This document shows positions 32,007 to 42,367 of a stretch of 64,000 nucleotides of DNA, one piece after another (position 1 is the first letter of the stretch; each line of letters opens with the position of its first letter). The position numbers and the translations under genes were made by a program. The notes beneath the pieces are model-generated. The model saw only the letters and a list, made by a program, of their open reading frames with translations, did no database searches and was not told where the DNA came from. The DNA lies in assembly GCF_020509005.1 (NCBI RefSeq), contig NC_063013.1, forward strand, positions 4,340,001-4,404,000, in the 5' to 3' direction. The stretch comes from Fulvia fulva (taxonomy: Eukaryota > Ascomycota > Dothideomycetes > Mycosphaerellales > Mycosphaerellaceae).

Positions 32007-34817
32007 CTATTGCGCTCCATCAGTCGCCTCACGCTCCCACCGCTCACACTCAGCCAGCTGCGCCTGGACCTTCTCCACATCCTTCAGCGCCTTATTGGCT
32101 GCATCCACCATGATCTTCGTGCCCTTCGAGGTCTGGGCACCTGCGCCTTTCTTTGTAGTGAAACGACCCTTGAAGTCAGCCTCGATCTTCGTGCCTGATA
32201 TATCGAGCTGTTCCTTGCACCCAGTCTCGAAGGTCGTCTGCTGGGCCAAGAAGTCCGCGTGAGCACGCTCGAAGACTGCACGGAACACATTGGGCTTGAC
32301 CTTCGGTGCAGATGCCTTTGTCCCAGTAGCCTTCCCTGCTGTGGCGACCACGCTTGGTTTTGTAGTCTACTCCTCCTTGGGAGTTCCAAAGAGTGCCTCT
32401 CGTAGCACTTTGACACGCTGCTCTTTGGCATTGTTGCGCCTGAACTCACCAATCTGTTCCGCTCTGATGAAGTCGGGCATCAGTACCTGACCGAAGTAAG
32501 AGACTGGCTCGGGCCGATTAAGATCGTTGAAGTTGCCCATCCTGAGGTCCCTGCTGGCACTATCCACCTGCTCCATGAAAGCCGTGAACTTGCCCTTGAC
32601 TGCTTCTACGTCTTCGTCCTGGCATATTGTCAAGGTCTGCATGAAGTCTCGACCATTCTTGGTGCTGGCCACTCCTTTGAAGTCGGGGCAAGGTTGTTGT
32701 AGTATTCAGTGACCTGATTCTCCGCGTCTATTTGTGCAAGGTCGACTTCAGACCGGAAGGATTCGAGCGCCTTCGTAACATCCTCACGACAGACGGTCTG
32801 AATGATACCTGTCCACGAAACCAACTTGCTGGGGTCAAATAGGCCCTTGCCAGCATCTTCTGGGTAGCGGAATCCGCCAAAGCGACGGCAGAAAGCATAG
32901 AAAGTTGACGGCTTGTATCTTTTTCACACACCAAACTTCCCCTTCAGCTCTTTGCACCAGATCTTCTCGAACTTGAATACTGTCGCAATGTGCTTGTCGA
33001 AACCGGCGTTGATGTCGCGCAAAACCTGGTGCAAGACCATCCCGCGCCTGGATTTGGCGCTATCAAGGATTGCTTGAATCGCCTGTGTGCCATCAATTTG
33101 GATCTTGACGAGAGTGCCGATGATGCCATTGATCATGTTCGGAAGTTTTTCGTAAGCCAGGCGGTACAAAGCGAGGAACTTGCCCTCCGCCGCGCGTTCG
33201 TACAGAAGGTCCAGGAACTTGGAAACGCCATAACCATGCTCCGCAGAGATGGCAACGACTTTCAACTCAGGCTGTCGCTTCGAACCATCGAGTTCTCTGA
33301 GCTTATCCTTCATGTTGTTCCGGAGGTCTTGCACACGATAGTCGATCGAAAGAAGTTGCTCCTGAGCCTCTGCATCCCGAAGGCTGTCTGCGATTTGCCC
33401 CTTCTGGCGAAGACAGGCTATATCCTCTTGAATGCTCACCATCTTTCCCCTCAGATCTGGATCCTCCAGCTGGTCAACCTCGTGGGGCGCAAGCAATGGA
33501 ATTTGATCAGTTTTGTTGCACAACAAGTAGATCGTCTTTCTCTTCTTCGAAGCGAGGCATTTGAGTAAGATCTCGTCCAGGCCCGTCTCGCCTCGGAGAG
33601 CTTCTGTAAACACGAAGACTGTACTAGCCTCGTCCAAGTAAGCCCATGTGTTCGCGACGACATTCGAATCATCATCATTGGCGCCAGGGGTGTCGCCGAG
33701 TATAAGGCCGGCCTGTAGAAGCGGTGCGTTAAAATAGATCCTGATCTTCTTCGTGATGGGCCAAGGATGTGGCTTTTGGTAAGGGTTCGAGTGGTTAGGC
33801 TCTGACAGGTCGTCTGTGATGCGGTGCAGTTCTTTCGAGTCACACGCTGTGCGGACGCGGTCGGAGCGTTGGGAGCTCCTGAACACTTTGACCTGTTCGA
33901 ACAGCATATGAACAAGCGCAGACTGTGCAGTGCCTTTTGCGTGTTCTCTTGCGAAAAAGCTCCGAGTGGCGCCTATGCTGCTGAAATCATCCTTGTCACA
34001 GAACATGGTCGTATAGTATTGGTACGTGAAGACATTCTTTCGACAAATGTCCGTCAAATCGTCTGGATCCAGATCACCGTCGGTATCATCGTCCGATTCC
34101 TCGTCTGAAGGATCATCGGAGCGGTCGCTGGTACAAGCCATGGCTTTCTGCTTTTTCACTTCCAGAGCACGCTGTCTGTCTGTTGCGGTATGCGCTCTGT
34201 AGATGTCGCTCACATGAGCCTCCATATTCTTTCGTAGCTCATCGTTGCTCTTGTAGCAGGGCTCAATGCGGAACATTTCAGTCTGTCCATCTTGTGCGGC
34301 GAGAAACTCATGAGCAACGAAGGTCCCTCGTCCGGTACCTCCAAAGGACCGCGCGACGTCTTGCTGGCCTGTGACAACATTGACAACTTGGGTCTTCCCC
34401 GCTCCCTGCCGGCCCACCAATGCTGTCGGCTCGGGCTAGGGATACGAGTCTTGCACGTTGGTGTACTTGTTGATCTCCTCGCAGGACGTGCCGACATGTT
34501 TGTTCTTGAGGCCTGCCGTCGTCGCCCTTCCGTGTGATCGAAGGAATGTTTCCACCATCGTCCGCATCTGTTGCTCGATACCGGGGTACAGAACATGGTT
34601 CGTGGCGATACGTGGGGCTTTGGGATTCAGATAGTTCACGTCGGTCTCACGCCCATTGGCGGCTGTCTCTCGGGCATCGCGGACCCGTGGGCGCTTGTTG
34701 CCTGCTGAAGCGTTAGTACGGTCGTGTGCTTCACCTTGATACCGGTGGCAATCAGTAAGGCTGCTTACTTGACGTGCCCTCTGGTATGAAGAGCTCTTCG
34801 TTGGGCTCTCGCTTCAT
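32007..34817 (-). pseudogene. Dynamin-superfamily GTPase, SLIP-GC-like, decayed
   Basis: Related to the fungal proteins annotated as nuclear GTPase SLIP-GC: an N-terminal dynamin-like G domain and a long helical C-terminus, function unknown in fungi. Exon 1 is 34817-34769 (MKREPNEELFIPEGTS), the intron 34768-34705 (64 bp, GTAAGC, branch TACTAAC, acceptor TTCAG), and exon 2 starts at 34704. Motifs: P-loop GRQGAGKT, switch II DTPGANDDD, G4 CNKTD. Lesions in order: TAG at 34436-34438 just before the P-loop, TGA near 32924-32926, a one-base loss in a C run near 32,690, and TAG at 32367-32369. Apart from these the frame stays coding to the stop at 32007. The two TAGs fit CAG-to-TAG change. Length without lesions is about 910 residues. 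Confidence 0.8.
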
Positions 34818-37116
34818 GTTCGCAACAGGTGCGACTTGCTGATTCGAGTGTTGCATACGGTCGTTCGCCTATGGTGGTCGAATGAATTCGGAGTAAAGTG
34901 TCGTGCGGTGATTTGCGTTCGTGATGGTGGTAGTCTCTGGTGGTGGTGGTGCGGATGGCTGTGAACGTGGTTGAATGAAGAAGTGTTGCCAAATAGAGTG
35001 CGAAGATTATGTTCGGCAGAACCAAAAGAGTCATCTGACCAGTGGTGCATGCGTGGCCCACTCCCATTTTCGTGGAAAGAGGCAGAATCTGCATGGCGGT
35101 GAGCCTGAGTGAATCGAAGCAGAGCCCTCAATCGGGGCTCCATAGGAGATTTTGGTGGCATGCTCACTAAGTAATGGCCACTTTATCCCAAAGCCGAGTC
35201 TCCAGGGGCACTGATCTGCTTCACTTAGTTATAGCAGCACTAGGCAGGCGCGAGTAGTGCTCCACAATCATGCAAGATCTTGCAAGATCTTGCATATGTG
35301 TGAGATGGAGTGAATTGAAGCAAGTCCATCAGGCGGGCATTGATTGCAAGCTCTGGTGCTAGTCGTACCAAGAGTTGGTCAATTGTCCCAAAGCTCTATC
35401 TATGGAGGCCTCGCTCCGCTTCACTCGGCTGCAAACGTGTTACGCAGCCACCTGCTGTCAAGGATGCGGCCGCGGATTTGTATGGCCATGTGGCTCGCTT
35501 CTGAGGAAATGGCGAAGTTACGTCGTGAGGTGCATGAGGCAATCCCGAGTGAGGTCCTCTACCAAGTGCTATCACATGTCAGCAGAAGACAGCGCGCAGT
35601 GGCTGTGATGTACTCACTGGCGGCGCACCTGAATGTGCGTATTCATAGGGCTCTCGATAGATTAGTACAGTATGTAAGGTGTGCTGTTGCTGTTAAAGTC
35701 TTCACACGTGTATGAGTTAGAGTAGCTGGAAGCAGAGCTAAGAGCCAGGCTTTGTCTGCAACATTTAGTGGCACTCGCCTCAAGACGTGAGACTTGCCCA
35801 AAAGCTAAGTACCCCAACCCTTTCTCTAGATCACTTAATTCTAGACCTAATGACCAGTCACTCGTGCCTCGTGACAACGATACAGAGATCGTCCAGCCAC
35901 AAGGGTGGTATGTATTCACGAAGTCGCCTTCGACGCATGTGGGGTCGATAAAGCCAGTTTGGATGAAGTTCTCTGACTACGACTATCACATGTCAGCACG
36001 TGATGTCGCTCAATGACGACAAATTACCATGTATCAGCTGTCACAAGTCCTCTCAGGAAGGATGTCGTGTTCCGGCGAACCAGTCTCGTGAGCCATCAGA
36101 TCTGTACCACAGGTATGGTGATCTCATTGAAGCTTCTACGCCACACATCTGCCGGACGTCGGAACTTGTGCAAAGTCTCCTGGAGTCTATACACTCACTT
36201 CACAAGTTACACCAGGCTGTCTTATGCAGTAAGGACATGTAAGCTGCAAGCTCACCTACCCAGCACCACACGTTCAGCTCGCGCACCAGAAGCAGACTTG
36301 GTGACTTCGGGCTGCGAAGCTGCCATGACGTTGAGGCGGACCTAACAATGTTCCTGAGTGAGTGGAAGATGCTTCGCTGCATTTCTTCTCCTCTGAAGGT
36401 CGATCACAAAGATTGTTCAATGACGCCCGGCTTGGTCTGCCTCGACAGTCGTTGATCGTAGCGGCAAGCGGGCGTATATCGTGGAACTTCTGCTGCTCAA
36501 ACATGCTCATGTCAGGTTTGATTAAGAGTGACGTGTACGGGTCGATGTTGCCGAACGCGGTCTCGAGGAACAGCCCAGTCAGTTGAGCCACAGAACCTGT
36601 TGTGGAATTCGACAGATGCCTGATCCCGGCGGATTTCGCGTCACAGAGTCTGGACCCCATGGACCAGGATGCCGACATCACGTTCAAGAACAATTGCATG
36701 GGAAAAGGAAGTCGCAATGGTCACTGCCAGAATCTGGCAAGATCGTCAGCAGTTGACGCTCCTTAACGATCCCTGTCATACGATGGTGTAGCCTCGGGCT
36801 CGCATTTTGCCGGCGAACTACTTGAGACATCGTCGTATGTTGTGCTAGGCGTTGAGCTGAAGCATCACATGACTCAGTGTCCTCGACGGCCCAAAGATCT
36901 TGCTCTTCAACAAATTATCGCAGGCAGTCCTGCAGTTCAAATGTGATGACAGTGACAGCACCGCGAACCGCGTTTCAGCCAGTATCGCTGGAGCCTGACT
37001 TTATTCGTGCAATGCAGGTGTGATCCTGATCGAGCGTCCCCCAGCTTCGGGGGAACGGCGGGTCAGGCGGATCAGACTTGGCATGGCCTGAAAGCTCTGG
37101 AATGCCTTTGTGATCC
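34818..37116. other. Gene-poor stretch, 2.3 kb
   Basis: No convincing gene. A His/Arg-rich frame (34814-35161, minus) ends at the GTPase start and is more likely its 5' leader. A minus-strand frame at 36274-36717 is open but unrecognised. A 26-bp perfect palindrome sits at 35270-35295. Otherwise nothing seen. Confidence 0.5.
35270..35295. repeat. 26-bp perfect palindrome
   Basis: A self-complementary run built from overlapping TGCAAGATCT units (35271-35280 and 35281-35290). No associated gene end. Confidence 0.8.
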
Positions 37117-37467
37117 GGCAAATCCTATGCGGCAGGTAGACTTTTCCTATGCGGCAGGTAATCTAACCGGACAAGGTAACTTTTGAGCGCCCAAGATGCC
37201 TGAAGCTGACATAGCCGCAAGAGCTCTTATTCTAGAGCTCAACTCGAATTGCTTCGAGGGACAGCGACCATTTCTGCCCCCCCCAACCCCCCAAGGGGGG
37301 CTCAATAAGTATAGGGTACGAGGTCTCGCAATTCAATTCGAAGTGCTCTTTGCAAGTATTCGATTTGGAGTCTAAACTATCGAGAAAATCAAAGCTGAAG
37401 TTGATGGATTTGGGTGTGAAGCTTACCTGCCGCATAGGAACGTGTTACCTGCCGCATAGGTTTTGCC
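37117..37467. mobile_element. Mutator-type MITE (non-autonomous), 351 bp
   Basis: Flanked by the 9-bp direct repeat TTGTGATCC (37108-37116 and 37468-37476), the target-duplication length of Mutator-like elements. The ends are inverted repeats of about 44 bp starting GGCAAA(T/A)CCTATGCGG. Each arm contains the 15-mer CCTATGCGGCAGGTA twice in tandem with a 7-bp spacer (37124-37138, 37146-37160; inverted at 37424-37438, 37446-37460). The interior has a C8 run and a CCCCCC/GGGGGG hairpin near 37277-37300 and no coding frame. The two spacers between 15-mers differ, so the 15-mer is what is conserved. Confidence 0.85.
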
Positions 37468-38525
37468 TTGTGATCCCTTTGAAAACTCACCATGTATTGG
37501 TTGCCGTTAGTCCCGCACCTGCTACACCTGTTCAGTCGTTAGCGGACCCAATTTTTGAGTCCGTGCAGCCCCCTGCCCGTCCCTTGATTGGCTAAAAAGG
37601 CCCACGAGCGTCTACTTGGTGAATACCAGGGAAGGTCACTGCAAAGGGATGGAAGGAGTTGGACCATAGGGCACTTTTCTCTGAAGCCACTGGTGATGGA
37701 CGTTCTTGTTCTGCGAGACGCTCAACGAGCGCGGGACGCCCTCAACACTTGCTTGGATGGCAACTTCGCAAGAGAGAGCTGAGCCCAGCAGGTTTAGGTA
37801 AGCGCCTCGGGCTTGGTAGAAAGCGGCCTGTTCGAGAATGGGTCGTTGACAGCAGACAAGGTCAATTCGTATGGAGCTGATGAGCGATCGCACTGCAGAC
37901 TTCGGCCTGCCAGACACCCGGTATGCTGATGCAGTACTGTGACGGTCTCAGCTGCAGACGCACAGAGCATACTTTGATTCATCATTCGTGGCAAGTTCAG
38001 TGACAGTGCTGGATAGCGTCGTGGCAGAAGTTCCTTTTCAGGATGGACAATCTTGAAGTCGATATCCCATCGTGACATTTTGTGGACCATAGCACTGGTG
38101 TGAAGTCGGCCGCCTGCCTTAATGCCGGCTCCTCCGCGGTCCGAGTCGAAGAGATGGCCTTTGGTAGCGCACTCACAAGCACTGAGGCGGTCTCTTGGTC
38201 GTGAATGGTCCAACGGTTCCACGCGTTGCTTCCTCACTCCTGTTCTCGACTACCGCAAAGTCGTGCCGCCAGTGCGAAGCCGAGTTGCTCCTGCAAAGTC
38301 GATCTTCGGAGGCCATCGTGTGTGCTTCCGTCCGCAGTCCTTGCATACGCACAGAGACTAGCAACGTCTTATACCAAGGCCCTATACTGTCCCTGCTGCG
38401 GTGAGCACTGAGCAGTCTCCAGTCAGCACAGCCGTGGGCCACCAAAGACAAGAGGTCAATTTCCTGGCTTTCGCCGAGTACGGGAGAGGACTCTAGTGTC
38501 GGAGTACGAGATGTTCGGTGAGGCT
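37468..38525. other. Intergenic, about 1.06 kb
   Basis: Normal-composition DNA between two DNA-transposon derivatives. Short open frames on both strands lack coding signatures. Confidence 0.5.
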
Positions 38526-38527
38526 TA

Positions 38528-39716
38528 GCCGTGTCGGTCCCCATGCACCCGCGAAGCGGGTGTTGGACAACCCAGTGATATTGGACACCTCAACGATATC
38601 AATGAGGTGTATTCAACTATCTATTGGCTATATCGTCCATACAGGCAAGCCATATTGGCATAATCTTCCGTCTCTCCACTGGATAAGCAGGTCTGTTGTA
38701 TGTCCCCTTGATATAGCTCATAATCTTGCTTATCCGGTGTCTCAATTCACCTGTTCTTGCACGTGCTAGCTGGGCTTCAAGCTGCTTTACTGTGTTCTCT
38801 TCACATTCTTGTATAGCAGCTCTTGCGTTGATAGCCTTCATGACACCTCCACGCTGAAGGTGTTGTCTCTTCTGAGTGTTGCGAGCATTGCGAGCGTTCT
38901 GGCGGACCGTGGTGTTGTTCAATTCAGCTACTACTTCGGCGCCCTCAACGATAGCAATCTGGGCTCCACGGAAGAGTGGCTCCAGTCGCTGCTTAATAGA
39001 CTCATCTATCAATGGATCAGCTATAAGCGCAGCAGTGTATCGACCGAAGGTCCTCACTGTTGTTGGAAGCCAGTCTCGTCCATATTCCACATGTCCTTAG
39101 GCAATATGCCATGCTCTTGACAGGTCTCCCACAGCTTGCTGTACCACCATTCAAGGTCACCAATATCCCATGCCGCTGCTCTTGCTGCTTCCAATGGTTG
39201 TTGCTTCACCTTCTTCCATTCTGGATGTCGATTGAGCCATCGTTGTGGCCACTTCGAGCTCACAATTGGAGGTGATCTAGATCCAGTATGGTATCGCTTG
39301 AGGATCGAATTTGCGCTGATCTGGACCATCCGGAGTCGCGCGGATACGCCTATCTTGTCACACCTCCTCAAGTAGGTTGCAAGAACAGCTTCTTGATCGT
39401 GTGTCAACACCGTGTGCGTACGCGGCCGTGTGCTGCGTGAGTTGTGACCGAGAAGTCGTCTTCTGAAGCGTTGGTAATCGACACCCCAGTTGGCGGCTAC
39501 CTGCTTGACAGGACCTGGATTTGACGCGTCGCAGTACCACTGCACGGCCTCACTGATGAGCTCCTCTTCTTCACGATAGATGGAAGCAACCATATTGATG
39601 AGATAACGCGTGTTGAATGGAAGATACGCGTGTTAGAAAGCGTGGTTTTATTGAGGTGTCCAATATCACTGGGTTGTCCAACACCCGCTTCGCGGGTGCA
39701 TGGGGACCGACACGGC
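38528..39716 (-). mobile_element. pogo/Fot1-type transposon deletion derivative, 1,189 bp
   Basis: Flanked by TA at 38526-38527 and 39717-39718. The terminal inverted repeats are 66 bp and perfectly identical (38528-38593 and 39651-39716). Each includes a 17-bp hairpin, CACCCGC-GAA-GCGGGTG. A second hairpin, ACACCTCA...TGAGGTGT, spans 38585-38610. The minus-strand transposase is cut down to its DNA-binding N-terminus and its C-terminal tail; the DDE core is missing. Perfect TIRs and normal CpA content indicate recent insertion by a full-length partner elsewhere. Confidence 0.92.
38617..39593 (-). pseudogene. pogo/Fot1 transposase, DDE core deleted
   Basis: The N-terminal part (39593-39054) begins MVASIYREEEELISEAVQWY, includes the helix-turn-helix pair (VKQVAANWGVDYQRFRRRL; then the CENP-B-like HTH ending WLNRHPEWKKVKQQ) and reaches WNMDETGF, the first catalytic Asp block. 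There the frame breaks. A second frame (from about 39090 to 38617) carries only the distal part, ADPLIDESIKQRL ... RGGVMKAINARAAIQE ... RHRISKIM. Roughly 300 residues with the remaining catalytic Asp residues are absent. The product could still bind the TIRs, so a truncated repressor is conceivable but unproven. Confidence 0.85.
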
Positions 39717-39761
39717 TAGGGAGATTTAGCAGTGGACGGCACACGGCAACTTCGGAGCTGG

Positions 39762-39798
<37 letters not shown>

Positions 39799-39825
39799 CG
39801 ACAACAGCAACAACAACAACAACAA
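39762..39825 (+). repeat. (CAA)n microsatellite
   Basis: A nearly pure CAA/ACA run of about 64 bp, interrupted by CGA and CAG units, starting about 45 bp beyond the pogo element's right end. Confidence 0.95.
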
Positions 39826-40615
39826 AGGCGTCATCCTGCCTGCCGGCGCCGCGAGCGTTTCACACCTCAACGCTCAAGATAGAGTTGCCAAGATGCAAGC
39901 TTGAAGATACCCGCAGCGAAGCTCAGCCAATCACATCCTTCCCGGTCGACTGCACTCGGCACGCGATACCATGTTGCTGTTGCTGGCTATATAATAATAT
40001 ATCATGTATCGACATGTCAGGGAAAGATACGCTGTCTCTAGGCTGGCCGCCGACTCCGCCCTACGTCTGCTCTGCTGAGAGTGACATCCCCATTGACATG
40101 TCTTCTGTCTTCACTTCCGCTCGTGTCGTTGGCTCCGCCGGAAGTCAAGCCATCTACCGACAGATGCCTCCCAGTGGCCAGGGCACAATACGGCGACCCA
40201 CGCGGCTCTGCTTGCGGAAACGGCACAGACACCGTCTGTCGTCCGTCCACTACACCCCCAGTCTGTACCCATGCTGATTGCAATCACAGATGCACAGACC
40301 CAGAACGAATGCTACTGGCCGATACCCAGCCGTGTGGATACTGGATCTATAGCGATGTCCGACAGACTACATGCTATCCATGTCTGCTGGTCGGACGCTA
40401 GGAGGTACCTCACTGCCGTGACATTGATATGCCTGCCAATCCGTCCTGTCTTATTGTCTTGTTTCTTCACCCTGCTCTAGGACTTCATATCTTGTTGTGT
40501 TGATCCCTTCGTTCCTTTGATCATCACATTCGCTTTTCACTCGCTTTTTGTGCTTTGCACAAGTCCATTCGTTAATACTACCTAATATTCTACTCGAGCG
40601 ATTGTCCGCATCAAT
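39826..40615. other. Intergenic, 790 bp; upstream of the wall-protein gene
   Basis: Contains the promoter and leader of the gene at 40616. A CT/TTC-rich segment (40440-40570) resembles fungal 5' leaders. No other gene seen. Confidence 0.5.
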
Positions 40616-42367
40616 ATGATTAAGAACATCGCCCTTTTGGGCTTTGCCTCCGTGGCATTCGGTGCCATGGCGCCGCCAGCTTACGGTGAAGCGCCACCGA
40701 CTTACGGTGTAGCGCCACCGACTTACGGCGAAGAGAAATCGAGCAGCGTTCCTGTTCTGCCCTCGACCAGTGCCAGCTCGAGCTCTACTTCGTTCTCTAG
40801 CAGCATTCCGCCCAAGCCCGCGCAGAGCACCTGCACATCAAGTGTGCCAGCGCCACCGGCTTACACTCCACCGGCACCAAGCTCTACCACGGAGAAGCTG
40901 ACCACGTCCACGTCCGTCAGCACGACTTCGGCCACTCCCTCTTCGTCTCAGCCGCCAAAGAGCTCATCGACAAGCCTTTCAAGCTCTTTGTCGAGCTCTT
41001 CCTCTGCAAGCAAGACCAGCACTGTCCCACACTCGCCAGAGACGACTGCTCCTGCACCAAGCTCTTCGACGACATGCAGCGAAGAGGAAAGCACCACTTC
41101 CGTGCCGGGAAAGCCAACAACCAGCCAGGGCACCACTACCGAGAGCAAGCCAGCCCCAACCACGAGCTCTAGCTCCGCTTCCTCCACTTCGAGTGTCCCA
41201 GAAACAACATCCGCCATCACCACCGCTTCCCTCACGACCTGCATCGAGACCACTGCGATCACAACCGGCACTACTACTCTTGTCACCACGTACACCACCG
41301 TTCGCACTCTCACCAAGACTATCCAGACCACCGTGACGCTCCCAGGAACTGAGACCAAGACGCTCCCAGCCAGCGAGACTACCCCAGCCCAAAAGCCATC
41401 GACCTCCGCTTCGGAGTCGAAGAGCACTTCGGCTACCACACCAAACTCGCCAAAGGAGTCCAGCACTAAGCCAACTGCCCCAGCTACCAACCCAGGTCCA
41501 TTAGTCACCACCAAGACCGTCTACAGCACGTGGGTCAGCACCGTTCCATGCGAGGCATGCAAGGAGAAGACCACCGTTATCACCCAGACTGTCCCAGTCA
41601 CTGCCCCATACCCAACTGGTACCGCACCGACCGCACCTGGCTACGGCCCCCCATCTGGCAGCGCTTCCGTGCCACCAGCTTCATCTACCGCCGCATGCCC
41701 AGCACCAGGTACCAACGACAGCCAAGGTCGTTACTCCTGCAACCCAGCACACACTTACCCTAAGGGCCAGCAGTGCCAGATGGTCGACGGCTGCTACTTC
41801 CTCACTCAGCCAGGCCCAGGTGTTAGCGCAACTCCTTCCGTTGCCACCACACCAAACAGCCCGGTCCACCCATCTGAGACGCCATCGAAGCCAACCGCTC
41901 CAGGTTACGGTCCACCATCCGGCACCGGATCGCAGCAGCCACCAGCTTCCCCATCTGCTGCATGCCCTGCTCCAGGTACCAACGACAGCCAAGGTCGCTA
42001 TTCTTGCAACCCAGCTCACCAGTACCCAGCTGGTCAACAGTGCCAGATGGTCGACGGCTGCTACTTCCTTACCCAGCCAGGCCCAGGTGTCAGCGCAACT
42101 CCTTCCGTTGGCACTGCGACCACCATGGCATACAAGCCATCGCAGCCACCGACTCCTCCAACATACAACGGCAACACCCCCAAGTCCCCAGTGAACCCGC
42201 CAACTTACGGCAGCGGTAACGGCACCACGCCAGTCCACCCAAGCGGAACTGGCGCTGTCCCATCCGCCACGGGCACCTTCCCAGCCACATACACTGGTGC
42301 CGGATCTGCCACGAAGCCAATCATGGCTCTCATCGCCGGTGCAGCTGCCTTTGTCGCACTTGCCTAA
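40616..42367 (+). CDS. Secreted Ser/Thr/Pro-rich, GPI-anchored cell-wall protein with two Cys repeats
   Basis: 583 residues, no intron. The signal peptide MIKNIALLGFASVAFGAMA is followed by short APPxYGE repeats. A mucin-like Ser/Thr region to about 300 should be heavily O-glycosylated. Next comes VYSTWVSTVPCEACKEKTTV, a motif common in ascomycete wall proteins of the CCG-6 kind. A unit of about 85 residues then occurs twice, each with CPAPGTNDSQGRYSCNPAH and GQQCQMVDGCYFLTQPGPG (four Cys, nearly identical). The C-terminus (GSATKPIMALIAGAAAFVAL) is a hydrophobic GPI-attachment signal. Pro is overwhelmingly CCA. A structural or adhesive surface role is inferred; the Cys repeat family is not one I can name. 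Confidence 0.9.
   Translation: MIKNIALLGFASVAFGAMAPPAYGEAPPTYGVAPPTYGEEKSSSVPVLPSTSASSSSTSFSSSIPPKPAQSTCTSSVPAPPAYTPPAPSSTTEKLTTSTSVSTTSATPSSSQPPKSSSTSLSSSLSSSSSASKTSTVPHSPETTAPAPSSSTTCSEEESTTSVPGKPTTSQGTTTESKPAPTTSSSSASSTSSVPETTSAITTASLTTCIETTAITTGTTTLVTTYTTVRTLTKTIQTTVTLPGTETKTLPASETTPAQKPSTSASESKSTSATTPNSPKESSTKPTAPATNPGPLVTTKTVYSTWVSTVPCEACKEKTTVITQTVPVTAPYPTGTAPTAPGYGPPSGSASVPPASSTAACPAPGTNDSQGRYSCNPAHTYPKGQQCQMVDGCYFLTQPGPGVSATPSVATTPNSPVHPSETPSKPTAPGYGPPSGTGSQQPPASPSAACPAPGTNDSQGRYSCNPAHQYPAGQQCQMVDGCYFLTQPGPGVSATPSVGTATTMAYKPSQPPTPPTYNGNTPKSPVNPPTYGSGNGTTPVHPSGTGAVPSATGTFPATYTGAGSATKPIMALIAGAAAFVALA

Noticed and set aside
34814..35161. A His-rich minus-strand frame just before the GTPase start
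   Set aside because: It ends in a different frame at the GTPase ATG and has no family resemblance; probably the 5' leader.
36274..36717. A 147-codon minus-strand frame
   Set aside because: Reads somewhat protein-like but has no recognisable domain, no defensible start and no neighbour relation; not enough to call a gene.
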